Assembly (NCBI GenBank): GCA_031266295.1
Contig: JAISBH010000244.1
Span: forward strand, 1-12,478
Direction of reading: 5' to 3'
Length of the DNA: 12,478 bases
From: Oscillospiraceae bacterium
Lineage (GTDB): Bacteria > Bacillota > Clostridia > Christensenellales > Aristaeellaceae
Of the stretch, positions 1-6,207 are shown one piece after another. The position numbers and the translations under genes were made by a program. The notes below the pieces were generated by a model. It saw only the letters and a program-made list of their open reading frames with translations, was not told the origin of the DNA and did not search any database. Within the stretch, counting starts at the first letter, position 1; the number at the start of each line of letters is the position of its first letter.

Positions 1-25
1 AGAAAGCCCTAACCAGCTTTCTTTT
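1..25. terminator. Candidate intrinsic terminator downstream of the ABC-F gene (at window edge)
   Basis: A perfect 7-bp inverted repeat AGAAAGC / GCTTTCT (1-7 and 16-22) with an 8-nt loop is followed on the plus strand by three further T residues. It lies about 45 bp beyond the ABC-F stop codon, where that gene's terminator is expected. The T-run visible in the window favours plus-strand termination. Any minus-strand T-run would lie outside the window, so this may be bidirectional or belong to a convergent neighbour. Confidence 0.45.
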
Positions 26-69
26 CGGGGAAGCAAATGTTGGGGCGCGCTACGGCAGAGGACGTCCTG

Positions 70-1563
70 CTAAATATCCTTTATCCCATGCCCGCTGACA
101 ACCAGCCGCCTAGCTGCCACTTGATCCACCAGCCGCCGATCGTGCGACACCAGCAGTATCCCGTGCGGGTATGTACTCAACAGCGAATCCAGCGCCTCCA
201 TCGCGTATATGTCCAGGTAATTGCCCGGCTCATCCAACAATAGGAAGTTGTGTGTCGCGAGCAGCAGTCGAGCCAGCAGGCACTTAGCGCGCTCACCGCC
301 AGACAACGCCCCGGCGGGTTTCATCATGTCAGCGGCGTTAAGCCCCAGCCGAGCCAGCGCGGTGCGCGCGACGTCCTGCGGGTAAGCGCTCTCGCGCATC
401 ACATTATCCAGCAGCGTCGCCGACGGCGAGAGCGTCTCCATCGCGTCCTGCGAGAAGTAGCCGACTCGCAATCCGTTCGCAAGCCGAATCTCGTCGGGAT
501 GGCTACCTGTCGCTATCGCTCGCAGTAACGTCGACTTTCCGCACCCATTCGGCCCGGTCAGCGCGGTTATCACTCTCGAACCTATCTCAACGCTTACATC
601 TGACAGCAACAGCTTATCTCCGCCATACAACGTCAAGTGATTCACCCTCAGCGCAGTGTCGGATATGATCCCTTGACAGCTCTTGGGCAGATTCTCCGAC
701 ATCTTCAGTTTGGTTTCGGCGGTCGGCCTGGGCTTCTTATCCAGATGATCCACGCGCGACTCTAGCTGCCGCCTATGCTGATCCAGTTGTTTTTGAATAG
801 CGGTGCTGGCGCGCTTATGCAGCCGGGCCTCGCTGTTGCCCATGCGCGACGGGGTTTTCTTGACCTGATCCCGTTTCTCCCGCGTGCCTTGGATCGCTTG
901 TTTGAGGCGTTTCTCCTCGGCGCGGTACTGCTCGTATTCGAATAACTCGCGCATGCGCTGTTCATCGCGCACGCGCTTGTAGTCTGACCAGCCTCCGCTG
1001 TATCGGCGCGCCTTGCCGCCTTCCAGCGCGAGTATCCCATCGCATACGCCGTCTAACAGCGCGCGGTCGTGCGACACCAGTATGAACGCCCCGGCGTACG
1101 ATTTCAGCAGACGTTCCATTTCCGCGCAGCCGTCGGCGTCCAGGTTGGCCGTCGGCTCGTCTAGCAGCATCAGTGGGGCGCGTTCCCCGAACGCACGAGC
1201 AAGTTTAACCCGTGTTCGCTCGCCGCCGCTCATCGTGTCCGCATCCTGACCGGAATCAGCCAGTTCAATGACGCGAAGCCGCGCTTCCAGCTCCGGATCG
1301 GGTATCGGAACCGGCGTGGCAGCTGTTTGATCATCCTCGTTAGTGCCGCACTGCCTTACGAACGCGATGTTCACGCCCGCGCGCGCCGTACCACTATCGG
1401 GCTTTAACTCTCCAGCAATGACGGCCAGCAGCGTGCTCTTACCCGCGCCGTTCTCGCCTACCAAACCGAGCCGCTCGCCCGGCTGGATATCCAAGCTCAC
1501 CCCGTCCAGCACGTCGCTTAGCCCGAACCGGACGGTGACATTGGTTAACGTTACTAAAGACAT
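70..1563 (-). CDS. ABC-F family ATPase, antibiotic-resistance / ribosomal-protection type
   Basis: A 497-aa protein with two ABC ATPase domains and no membrane segments, so it is not a transporter. It is expected to bind the ribosome and, in the resistance subfamilies, displace drugs from the peptidyl-transferase centre. Domain 1 has Walker A GENGAGKST (36-44), signature SGGE (112-115), Walker B ending LLDEP (D135/E136) and switch H165. The linker (about 195-300) is rich in charged residues and includes PSRMGNSEARLHK near 238-250, a motif I associate with the Vga/Msr/VmlR-like group. Domain 2 has Walker A about 337-345, SGGE 421-424, LLLDEP (D444/E445) and H474. The short gap between Walker A and signature in domain 1 leaves no room for the Arm of housekeeping ABC-Fs (Uup, EttA). 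The ATG at 1563 is chosen because GGGGAGG lies 9 nt upstream and the homologous sequence starts there. An in-frame start at 1599 exists but lacks support. Drug class cannot be read from sequence. Confidence 0.93.
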   Translation of the reverse strand: MSLVTLTNVTVRFGLSDVLDGVSLDIQPGERLGLVGENGAGKSTLLAVIAGELKPDSGTARAGVNIAFVRQCGTNEDDQTAATPVPIPDPELEARLRVIELADSGQDADTMSGGERTRVKLARAFGERAPLMLLDEPTANLDADGCAEMERLLKSYAGAFILVSHDRALLDGVCDGILALEGGKARRYSGGWSDYKRVRDEQRMRELFEYEQYRAEEKRLKQAIQGTREKRDQVKKTPSRMGNSEARLHKRASTAIQKQLDQHRRQLESRVDHLDKKPRPTAETKLKMSENLPKSCQGIISDTALRVNHLTLYGGDKLLLSDVSVEIGSRVITALTGPNGCGKSTLLRAIATGSHPDEIRLANGLRVGYFSQDAMETLSPSATLLDNVMRESAYPQDVARTALARLGLNAADMMKPAGALSGGERAKCLLARLLLATHNFLLLDEPGNYLDIYAMEALDSLLSTYPHGILLVSHDRRLVDQVAARRLVVSGHGIKDI

Positions 1564-1596
1564 AAACAAAAACCTCCCCAGCGTATGCCGGAAAGG
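1564..1596 (-). promoter_or_regulatory. Terminator-like attenuator hairpin that includes the ABC-F ribosome binding site
   Basis: Read on the minus strand, 1596 to 1573 folds into a perfect 10-bp stem (three G-U pairs) closed by an AUAC tetraloop. The 5' arm is CCUUUCCGGC and the 3' arm GCUGGGGAGG. The 3' arm contains the Shine-Dalgarno sequence GGGGAGG. The stem is followed immediately by UUUUUGUUU (1572-1564) and then the ATG. The element could act as an intrinsic terminator, as an SD-sequestering hairpin, or as both. Attenuation ahead of ABC-F resistance genes is established for other members such as vmlR and lmo0919. Its use here is inferred. Confidence 0.7.
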
Positions 1597-1654
1597 CAAA
1601 CCTCAGACACAGCAAACCGCCGCGTTCCAACCGTCCGCTTCTCCGTAACACGCA

Positions 1655-1704
1655 AAGCCGCCCGCTCTTTAGCGGGTAACAATTACGCAACGAATCAGCG
1701 GCTT
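1655..1704 (-). promoter_or_regulatory. Leader stem region in the ABC-F 5' UTR
   Basis: On the minus strand AAGCCGC (1704-1698) is complementary to GCGGCTT (1661-1655). Between them lies a second perfect 6-bp hairpin, CCCGCT-AAAG-AGCGGG (1676-1661). Together they form a folded domain between the putative leader ORF and the terminator hairpin. Further downstream CGGAGA (1645-1640) could pair with UUUCCG (1594-1589) of the terminator 5' arm, which gives a candidate antiterminator. The pairings were read by eye, without energy calculation. Confidence 0.4.
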
Positions 1705-1709
1705 ATCAT
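1695..1709 (-). CDS. Putative 4-codon leader peptide (MISR) of the ABC-F gene
   Basis: In the ABC-F leader an AAGGAGG motif (1723-1729) is followed 13 nt later by ATG ATA AGC CGC TGA. The SD is near-perfect and has no other obvious gene to serve, but the spacing is longer than the usual 5-9 nt. The last two sense codons lie within the 5' arm (1698-1704) of a stem that can pair with 1655-1661, so ribosomes on this ORF could change leader folding. Translation is unproven and such a short ORF could be chance. Confidence 0.3.
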   Translation of the reverse strand: MISR

Positions 1710-1743
1710 TACTGGCGGTTAACCTCCTTCGGTTGATGGAGCT

Positions 1744-1772
1744 ATTATAGCATCTCAGAGGCTTCGAGTCAA
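1744..1772 (-). promoter_or_regulatory. Near-consensus sigma-A promoter of the ABC-F gene
   Basis: On the minus strand a -35 box TTGACT (1772-1767) is separated by exactly 17 bp from a perfect -10 box TATAAT (1749-1744). Initiation is expected around the A at 1737, giving a 5' UTR of about 174 nt before the ATG at 1563. A strong constitutive-looking promoter with a long structured leader suggests control after initiation, in keeping with the attenuator-like hairpin. Confidence 0.85.
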
Positions 1773-2043
1773 CGCGTCACGCAGTGCAAAATCACGGCAA
1801 AACCATGATCATACACTTTCCACGCTGCCGCATCTATGTCCATCTCTCGGAGCGGCCAAACATACGTACCTTTTACTTAAAATGGTTTGCGTACATCAAT
1901 CTGACCGCACCTCCAAATGGATATATAATCACACTCAAGAATAGGCGGCGATAAGCACACTCAGTCAGTATCCGCCTTGCGCAGTTGCTTAGCACGCTCG
2001 TTGAGCAGGCGTTCCCGCACATCTGATGCTTCAAAATTTCCGC
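1773..2043. other. Gene-free spacer between the ABC-F promoter and the tRNA promoter
   Basis: No ORF here has a convincing start, ribosome binding site and length together. The minus strand has one coding-like stretch (1961-2068, described among the findings). It also has a 7-codon ORF starting at 1896 (MYANHFK) with GGAGGT 12 nt upstream, too short to call. A 124-residue minus-strand open frame crossing this spacer and the tRNA is a shadow of the tRNA. Confidence 0.6.
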
Positions 2044-2072
2044 TTGCATCTTTGCCGGATTTAGGGTATCAT
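2044..2072 (+). promoter_or_regulatory. Promoter of the tRNA-Ser gene
   Basis: TTGCAT (2044-2049) and TATCAT (2067-2072) are separated by 17 bp. Initiation around 2079 would leave a 5' leader of about 6 nt before the mature tRNA end at 2085, a normal arrangement for a monocistronic tRNA gene. Confidence 0.6.
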
Positions 2073-2084
2073 ATGTTTGGGCTT

Positions 2085-2175
2085 GGAGAAGTACCCAAGA
2101 GGCCCAAGGGGCTCCCCTGCTAAGGGAGTAGGCTGGGAAACTGGCGCCCGGGTTCGAATCCCGGCTTCTCCGCCA
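2085..2175 (+). tRNA. tRNA-Ser (anticodon GCU), CCA encoded
   Basis: A 91-nt class II tRNA. The acceptor stem is GGAGAAG (2085-2091) paired with CTTCTCC (2165-2171), with discriminator G2172 and genomic CCA 2173-2175. The anticodon stem is CTCCC/GGGAG (2111-2115 and 2123-2127) around the loop CTGCTAA, which places anticodon GCT at 2118-2120 to read AGC/AGU. A long variable arm with a GCTGGGAAACTGGC-type hairpin follows, as expected for serine. The T arm is CCGGG-TTCGAAT-CCCGG. The discriminator G and long variable arm agree with seryl-tRNA synthetase identity rules. It stands alone, without clustered tRNAs. I saw no second copy of its 3' end in the window, so nothing indicates use as an integration site. 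Confidence 0.97.
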
Positions 2176-2180
2176 TTTCA

Positions 2181-2204
2181 AAAGCCCGGTGAACGCCGGG
2201 CTTT
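2181..2204 (+). terminator. Intrinsic terminator of the tRNA-Ser gene
   Basis: A perfect 9-bp stem, AAAGCCCGG (2181-2189) with CCGGGCTTT (2196-2204), closes a 6-nt loop. It starts six bases after the tRNA CCA end. The 3' arm ends in TTT, but the following bases (CAATGT) give only a weak U-tract. Position and stem strength support the call. Confidence 0.7.
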
Positions 2205-2433
2205 CAATGTATCTAGGAAAATGGTAGGTATTTGAGGTCTCAATCATTAGACACAGTCTAGCAAACTAAAAATCTAGCCATTTAGACGCGGATGCAAAGC
2301 GCGGAAGCGGTATCCGCCTCCGCCCGCTTGGCTCATACGTCTGTTCCGTCATCACCGTCAATTTCTACAATCGTTTCCACGCTATCGACTCCTTCCACGA
2401 GGAGTGGAACTATACGATAGGCATGAATATGGA
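2205..2433. other. Spacer between tRNA-Ser and the 3' end of the GH32 gene
   Basis: There is no gene with a usable start. The right part holds a nested dyad (2382-2420, listed separately). Both strands stay open across 2300-2430, including a plus-strand run ending at 2437 and a minus-strand acidic run, but neither has an ATG/GTG with a ribosome binding site. The cluster's mRNA must end here or in the tRNA region, yet no hairpin with a U-tract on the minus strand was found. Confidence 0.55.
2382..2420. repeat. Nested dyad just beyond the GH32 stop codon
   Basis: The outer arms are CTATCG (2382-2387) and CGATAG (2415-2420). The inner arms are TTCCAC (2393-2398) and GTGGAA (2404-2409). Spacers of exactly 5 nt separate outer from inner arm on each side, and the central loop is also 5 nt. 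The element starts 14 bp past the GH32 stop. Without a T-run it is not a classical terminator. It may be an mRNA 3'-end-protecting hairpin or a dimeric protein-binding site. Confidence 0.6.
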
Positions 2434-3753
2434 TTAAATGCCCAGTTTAATTATAGATAATTCCTTAGCCCCTTCCAGACGAAGCCGATCATATGCACCA
2501 CTTGGGAACGCCAACATCGTCGCGCAAATCAACCCGCCATCCGCGTATAATTCCAAAATACCTCCGTCCAGCGTGGCCAGCACGTCCGCCTGGCCGGAGT
2601 GCGCCCGCTCCGCGCGGACGAAAGACAGCCTGTCGAACGTTTCGCTAAAACCCTTTGTGCCCGCGCCGCGCCGATCAAGCCAAAAACCTTGTTCGTCCAA
2701 GCCGAACGCCAACCGCTCGCCCCGATCGTTTTCAAAAGCGGCGTGAAATCCATCTTCCGCAACCAGCCGCAACGCGAGCGGCGCGTCCGGCAAGCCATAT
2801 CCACCCGATACGGTTTCGGCGACCGCGTCTGGCAATACGGGCATAGCCGCAACGCGCGGCCCCGCCACCGTTTTGACGAGCGAAAGTCTGCGCGGCAGCG
2901 TCATCTGACCGCGATAACCGTTCGCATCGGGAACCGTATCGGCGTAAGCGGGGTTCGCCGCCCAGCCGATATAAACGCACTCCGTCAGGCCGTTGAACGT
3001 CACGCCCGCATAGTCGTCCGGGCCGACGTCCAGCCGCCGGGGTTTTTCATTCTGGAATGGATGGAACGTTTCGCCGTCGTACGCGCCCAGCAGATACCAA
3101 ACCTTCCCGCCGCCCAGCACGCCCGACGCACCGACGCTCATGGTCAGCGCCCAAGCGTTCAGCCCATCGCCGGACAGTTCAAACAGATCCGGGCATTCCA
3201 AAACATCGCCGTAGAATCGGAGATCCTCCATGACCCATTCGCCGGTTTTAAGCCAGCATTTCAAGTTAGGAGACGCGTAAAATTGTATGTGGTCACGCGC
3301 CGCGAGCGCCATTGCCCAACGTTTGCGGGCGTCATCCCAGAAAACCTTCGGGTCTCGGAAATCCGCAATGCCCGGGTTTTCGACGATCGGATTCCCCGGA
3401 TAGCATGTAAAATGATGCCCGTCTATGGAATACGCAAGGCTTTGCGTTTGCGTCGCGCCATGTTGCGTAAACATAGCCACATAGGCGTTCGTGCCAAAAC
3501 CTGCCGTATTCGCCGGATCACGTACCATACTGCCGGAGAACATGGTTCCCAATTCGTTGGGGAACAGGGAGATCCCACGTTCCGTCCAGTGCAGCAAATC
3601 CGGGCTTGTCGCGTGCAGCCAGTGCATGGGACCCCAAACCGTCGCGTCCGGGTTATGCTGGGCGAACAGGTGATAGACATTCCCATCGAAGAACAAGCCG
3701 TTCGGGTCATTCGTCCAACCTGTACGCGGGGTAAAATGCAGTTTGGGACGCAT
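2434..3753 (-). CDS. Glycoside hydrolase family 32 protein (intracellular beta-fructofuranosidase)
   Basis: A 439-aa enzyme expected to remove beta-linked fructose from sucrose, inulo-oligosaccharides or inulobiose by a retaining mechanism. The three GH32 signatures are present: WTNDPNG with the nucleophile at D16, FRDPK with the transition-state stabiliser D134, and ECPDL with the acid/base E186. The five-bladed propeller spans roughly 1-310 and a short beta-sandwich follows to the end, including the ILELYADGG strand typical of the C-terminal domain. No signal peptide is seen, so it acts in the cytoplasm. The ATG at 3753 is chosen because GGAGG lies 7 nt upstream and the protein then starts 12 residues before the WTNDPNG motif, as in relatives. 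A longer in-frame reading to 3933 is only overlap with the neighbour. The gene begins one base after the GH172 stop, so it is probably translationally coupled. It is last in the operon. Exact substrate cannot be deduced from sequence. Confidence 0.95.
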   Translation of the reverse strand: MRPKLHFTPRTGWTNDPNGLFFDGNVYHLFAQHNPDATVWGPMHWLHATSPDLLHWTERGISLFPNELGTMFSGSMVRDPANTAGFGTNAYVAMFTQHGATQTQSLAYSIDGHHFTCYPGNPIVENPGIADFRDPKVFWDDARKRWAMALAARDHIQFYASPNLKCWLKTGEWVMEDLRFYGDVLECPDLFELSGDGLNAWALTMSVGASGVLGGGKVWYLLGAYDGETFHPFQNEKPRRLDVGPDDYAGVTFNGLTECVYIGWAANPAYADTVPDANGYRGQMTLPRRLSLVKTVAGPRVAAMPVLPDAVAETVSGGYGLPDAPLALRLVAEDGFHAAFENDRGERLAFGLDEQGFWLDRRGAGTKGFSETFDRLSFVRAERAHSGQADVLATLDGGILELYADGGLICATMLAFPSGAYDRLRLEGAKELSIIKLGI

Positions 3754-3754
3754 G

Positions 3755-5359
3755 CTACACCTCCATGACAGAAAGATGCTTCGCTGTAACGGATTCGGGT
3801 GACGGCAGCGGATTCGCCGCGTAACCGTAGGCGGTGGCGGCGAATCGGCACACGCCCCCCTCGCCCCACTCGTCATCCTTATATTTCTCCAGATAGGCCT
3901 CGAATCCTTTCTGGAAAGGGACGTTGTCCGCAACCTGGAACCGAACCGCGCTCGTCACGCCGTCGCCGTCCAAGGGCATATCACTGTTCGCGGCGAACGG
4001 TGCATCAAACAACGCGAACGGCGGCTCTGCCGCCCACGCGTAACCAAAATAATCCTCGCTGCCCGTGCCAAACGTAGAGGGGAACTTCTCGCCATCGACA
4101 AAGAATTTCTCGTCGCCCTCGCCCCACCACCAGTCGAACCAGTCGCCGCGCGGCTCCGACGGATCGTCCGGATAATTGAACCACCACGCGTCTTGTGAGG
4201 ATTTATCCGGATTCTTCCACGCGTCCAGCACGCGCAAATGGAAGCCGCAGAACCGACCCGACCCGGCGTCTGGCAAGCACAGCAGCGGCCAATCCGGCCA
4301 TCTGTCGCCGTCGGATCGGAAGCGCAAACGCTCCGCCGCCGCCATCCCCGCCCAGTCGCCTAGCGTCCACCGCGCGAAGAAGCGCAGGCGTTCCGAAGCG
4401 TCCGAGCAAGGCGCGGTCTCCACGAACGCCGAAATATGCATCGGATGATGATATAAATTTTCCGCCGTGATCCGCGCCCCGTCCGCGTAAGGCATCACCC
4501 AATCGGCATACCAAACGTCGCCGTTCAACCCACTGACCAGTGTAGAAAAGGGATTTGCCCGCCCGCCGAAGAAATCTGGCAGCGGCGCGAGCACGGCGGG
4601 CGTTTGTGAGGCGTCCCAGTACATTCTTAAAATGATCCCGTTCGCGTTATCAGGGTTCGCCGCGCGCAGCCGCAGGCGCGTGATCTTCCCGCGGCCCGTC
4701 GTTTCCCAGAGGGTTGTCTCCCTCGCGGGCGGTAGTTGAACGTTCGCTGATTCGTCCGGAAAACCACCCGGTGTTCTCAACCACAGCCGTCTGTCCAGTT
4801 TCGCCAAGGCGATGCGGTTTTCACGGGAGAAGATATCCTGATACTGCGGCACGACGGTGTTTTGAGGGAAAAGCGTGTAAGTGAACTGGTAATATGCACC
4901 CCAGCCTTCCGAGAACTCGACGCGCAGACGCTTCTGAAACGGTATTGGGAGATAACTGTTGTATCCGCGCGATGTGACCGGGCAGATATTCGGCAGATTC
5001 AGCGGCGCGAAGTCGGTCCCAAACCGGGTGAAGAACTCAATGAACGGGCAATCCACAGCCTTTTCATCGTCTATGAATACCCGTATACGCCCCGCGCCTG
5101 GCATCGCCGACCATACGCGCGTGATCGTCCCCGGTCCTCCCAGCTCGCACGCGACGACCCCGCCGCCGTCCAGCATACGCACACAGCCCGATCCGTCGTC
5201 GTTCGCGCCCCAATTAACATAGGTATCGGACGGCGCGTCATACCGGGAACGGCGATCCGTGCTGGAAACGCAGCCGCTTCGCTCGCCCGGCGGCGGAGGT
5301 AGCGTCAGCGCGTCCAGATCGGTCAATCGATCCAACAGATCCCTCCATGTCATCTTCAT
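3755..5359 (-). CDS. DUF2961 / glycoside hydrolase family 172 protein, probable alpha-fructofuranosidase-type enzyme
   Basis: A 534-aa protein of the DUF2961 (GH172) family. Diagnostic blocks are the N-terminal SRYDAPSDTYVNWGANDDG region (38-56), ELGGPGTITRVW (72-83), NSYLPIPFQKRLRVE (134-148), and the C-terminal run from GDWFDWWWGEGDEKFF (405-420) to GTGSEDYFGY (431-440). E414 and E435 are 21 residues apart. This matches the spacing I recall for nucleophile E270 and acid/base E291 of the founding enzyme, which synthesises and hydrolyses difructose dianhydride I. Both glutamates are therefore probably intact. No signal peptide is seen, so it is cytoplasmic. The start at 5359 is favoured by AAGGA 8 nt upstream; ATGs at 5368, 5365 and 5353 are alternatives. 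It lies 5 bp after the second permease and 1 bp before GH32. Other GH172 members act on D-arabinofuranosides, but the GH32 partner favours a fructofuranoside substrate. Confidence 0.88.
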   Translation of the reverse strand: MKMTWRDLLDRLTDLDALTLPPPPGERSGCVSSTDRRSRYDAPSDTYVNWGANDDGSGCVRMLDGGGVVACELGGPGTITRVWSAMPGAGRIRVFIDDEKAVDCPFIEFFTRFGTDFAPLNLPNICPVTSRGYNSYLPIPFQKRLRVEFSEGWGAYYQFTYTLFPQNTVVPQYQDIFSRENRIALAKLDRRLWLRTPGGFPDESANVQLPPARETTLWETTGRGKITRLRLRAANPDNANGIILRMYWDASQTPAVLAPLPDFFGGRANPFSTLVSGLNGDVWYADWVMPYADGARITAENLYHHPMHISAFVETAPCSDASERLRFFARWTLGDWAGMAAAERLRFRSDGDRWPDWPLLCLPDAGSGRFCGFHLRVLDAWKNPDKSSQDAWWFNYPDDPSEPRGDWFDWWWGEGDEKFFVDGEKFPSTFGTGSEDYFGYAWAAEPPFALFDAPFAANSDMPLDGDGVTSAVRFQVADNVPFQKGFEAYLEKYKDDEWGEGGVCRFAATAYGYAANPLPSPESVTAKHLSVMEV

Positions 5360-5364
5360 ATACA

Positions 5365-6207
5365 TCATCCTTTGATCCCCGTCAGCGTAATGCCCTCTAT
5401 GATGTATCGCTGGCCTATGAAGAACACCACGATAACAGGCATTAGCGCGACGGCGGACGCCGCCATCATCAAATGCCATTCCGCGTTGTACATACCCTGG
5501 AACATGCGCAGGCCCAGCGACACCGTATACAACGACGAACTGGACAGGTAGATCAGCGGCCCGAGGAAGTCGTTCCAACATCCCATGAAGGAGAACATCC
5601 CCACCACAATCAATGCGGGACGCGTCAGCGGCAGGAGTATTCTACGGTAGATGGTCGCGTATCCCGCACCGTCCACGAACGCGGATTCGTCCAGCTCACG
5701 CGGGATGGTCATGTAGAACTGTCTCAACAGAAAGATATTGTACGCGCCGCCGCCGAACCATGCGGGCAGTATGAGCGGCACGTAGGTATTGGCGAAACCC
5801 AGGCGACTCCAGCCCACGAACAGCGGAATCATCGTCACGGCGAAGGGGAGCATCATACTCGCGATCAGGCACGCGAACAGAACGTTGCGGCCCCGCCAGC
5901 ACAGCCGCGCGAACGCGTACGCGCTTAAGGACGAGGTGATCACCGTCCCGGAGACGACGCCCACCACGATGAGCGCGGTATTCAGATAATAACGTCCGAA
6001 CGGCACGACGCTAAACGCCTTTGTGTAGTTGCTCCACCGGAATGGCGAGGGAATCCATTTGGGCGGCAGTATGAAAATCTGGGACAAGGACATGAACGAC
6101 GACCGCACGAGCCAGTACAGCGGCGCGAGTGAGGCTGCCGCGCCCGCCAATAAGAGGATGTAGACGAACGTCATCCAAGCGTTTTTCCGCAGTTTCCCGA
6201 TTGTCAT
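5365..6207 (-). CDS. CUT1 sugar ABC transporter permease (MalG/AraQ type)
   Basis: A 280-aa inner-membrane subunit of a carbohydrate ABC importer. Six hydrophobic segments are visible: about 11-33, 72-97, 108-132, 141-165, 187-215 and 240-268. The cytoplasmic EAA loop, the docking site for the ATPase, is at about 161-196 (LDESAFVDGAGY followed by RILLPLTRP). The short N-terminus and the terminal ITLTGIKG are typical of the second permease of CUT1 systems. The ATG at 6207 shares one base with the TAA of the preceding permease (TAATG), and AAGGAGG lies 9 nt upstream. The longer open frame to 6516 is overlap only. Together with the first permease it should form the channel for the sugar delivered by the binding protein. 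Confidence 0.95.
   Translation of the reverse strand: MTIGKLRKNAWMTFVYILLLAGAAASLAPLYWLVRSSFMSLSQIFILPPKWIPSPFRWSNYTKAFSVVPFGRYYLNTALIVVGVVSGTVITSSLSAYAFARLCWRGRNVLFACLIASMMLPFAVTMIPLFVGWSRLGFANTYVPLILPAWFGGGAYNIFLLRQFYMTIPRELDESAFVDGAGYATIYRRILLPLTRPALIVVGMFSFMGCWNDFLGPLIYLSSSSLYTVSLGLRMFQGMYNAEWHLMMAASAVALMPVIVVFFIGQRYIIEGITLTGIKG

Noticed and set aside
59..68. AGGACGTCCT palindrome just past the ABC-F stop
   Set aside because: A 10-bp palindrome without a loop or neighbouring repeats is expected by chance and has no supporting context.
2085..2175. tRNA-Ser as an attachment site for an integrated element
   Set aside because: No integrase, no repeated tRNA 3' end and no mobile-element genes are in the window.
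1873..2247. 124-codon minus-strand ORF across the tRNA
   Set aside because: Its centre is the antisense of the tRNA-Ser gene (RDSNPGASFPAY-type peptide), a common artefact, and it has no useful start signal.
2599..3768. 389-codon plus-strand ORF opposite GH32
   Set aside because: It is a high-GC antisense shadow of the GH32 gene, which has all catalytic motifs. The translation is Arg/Pro-rich without a recognisable domain.
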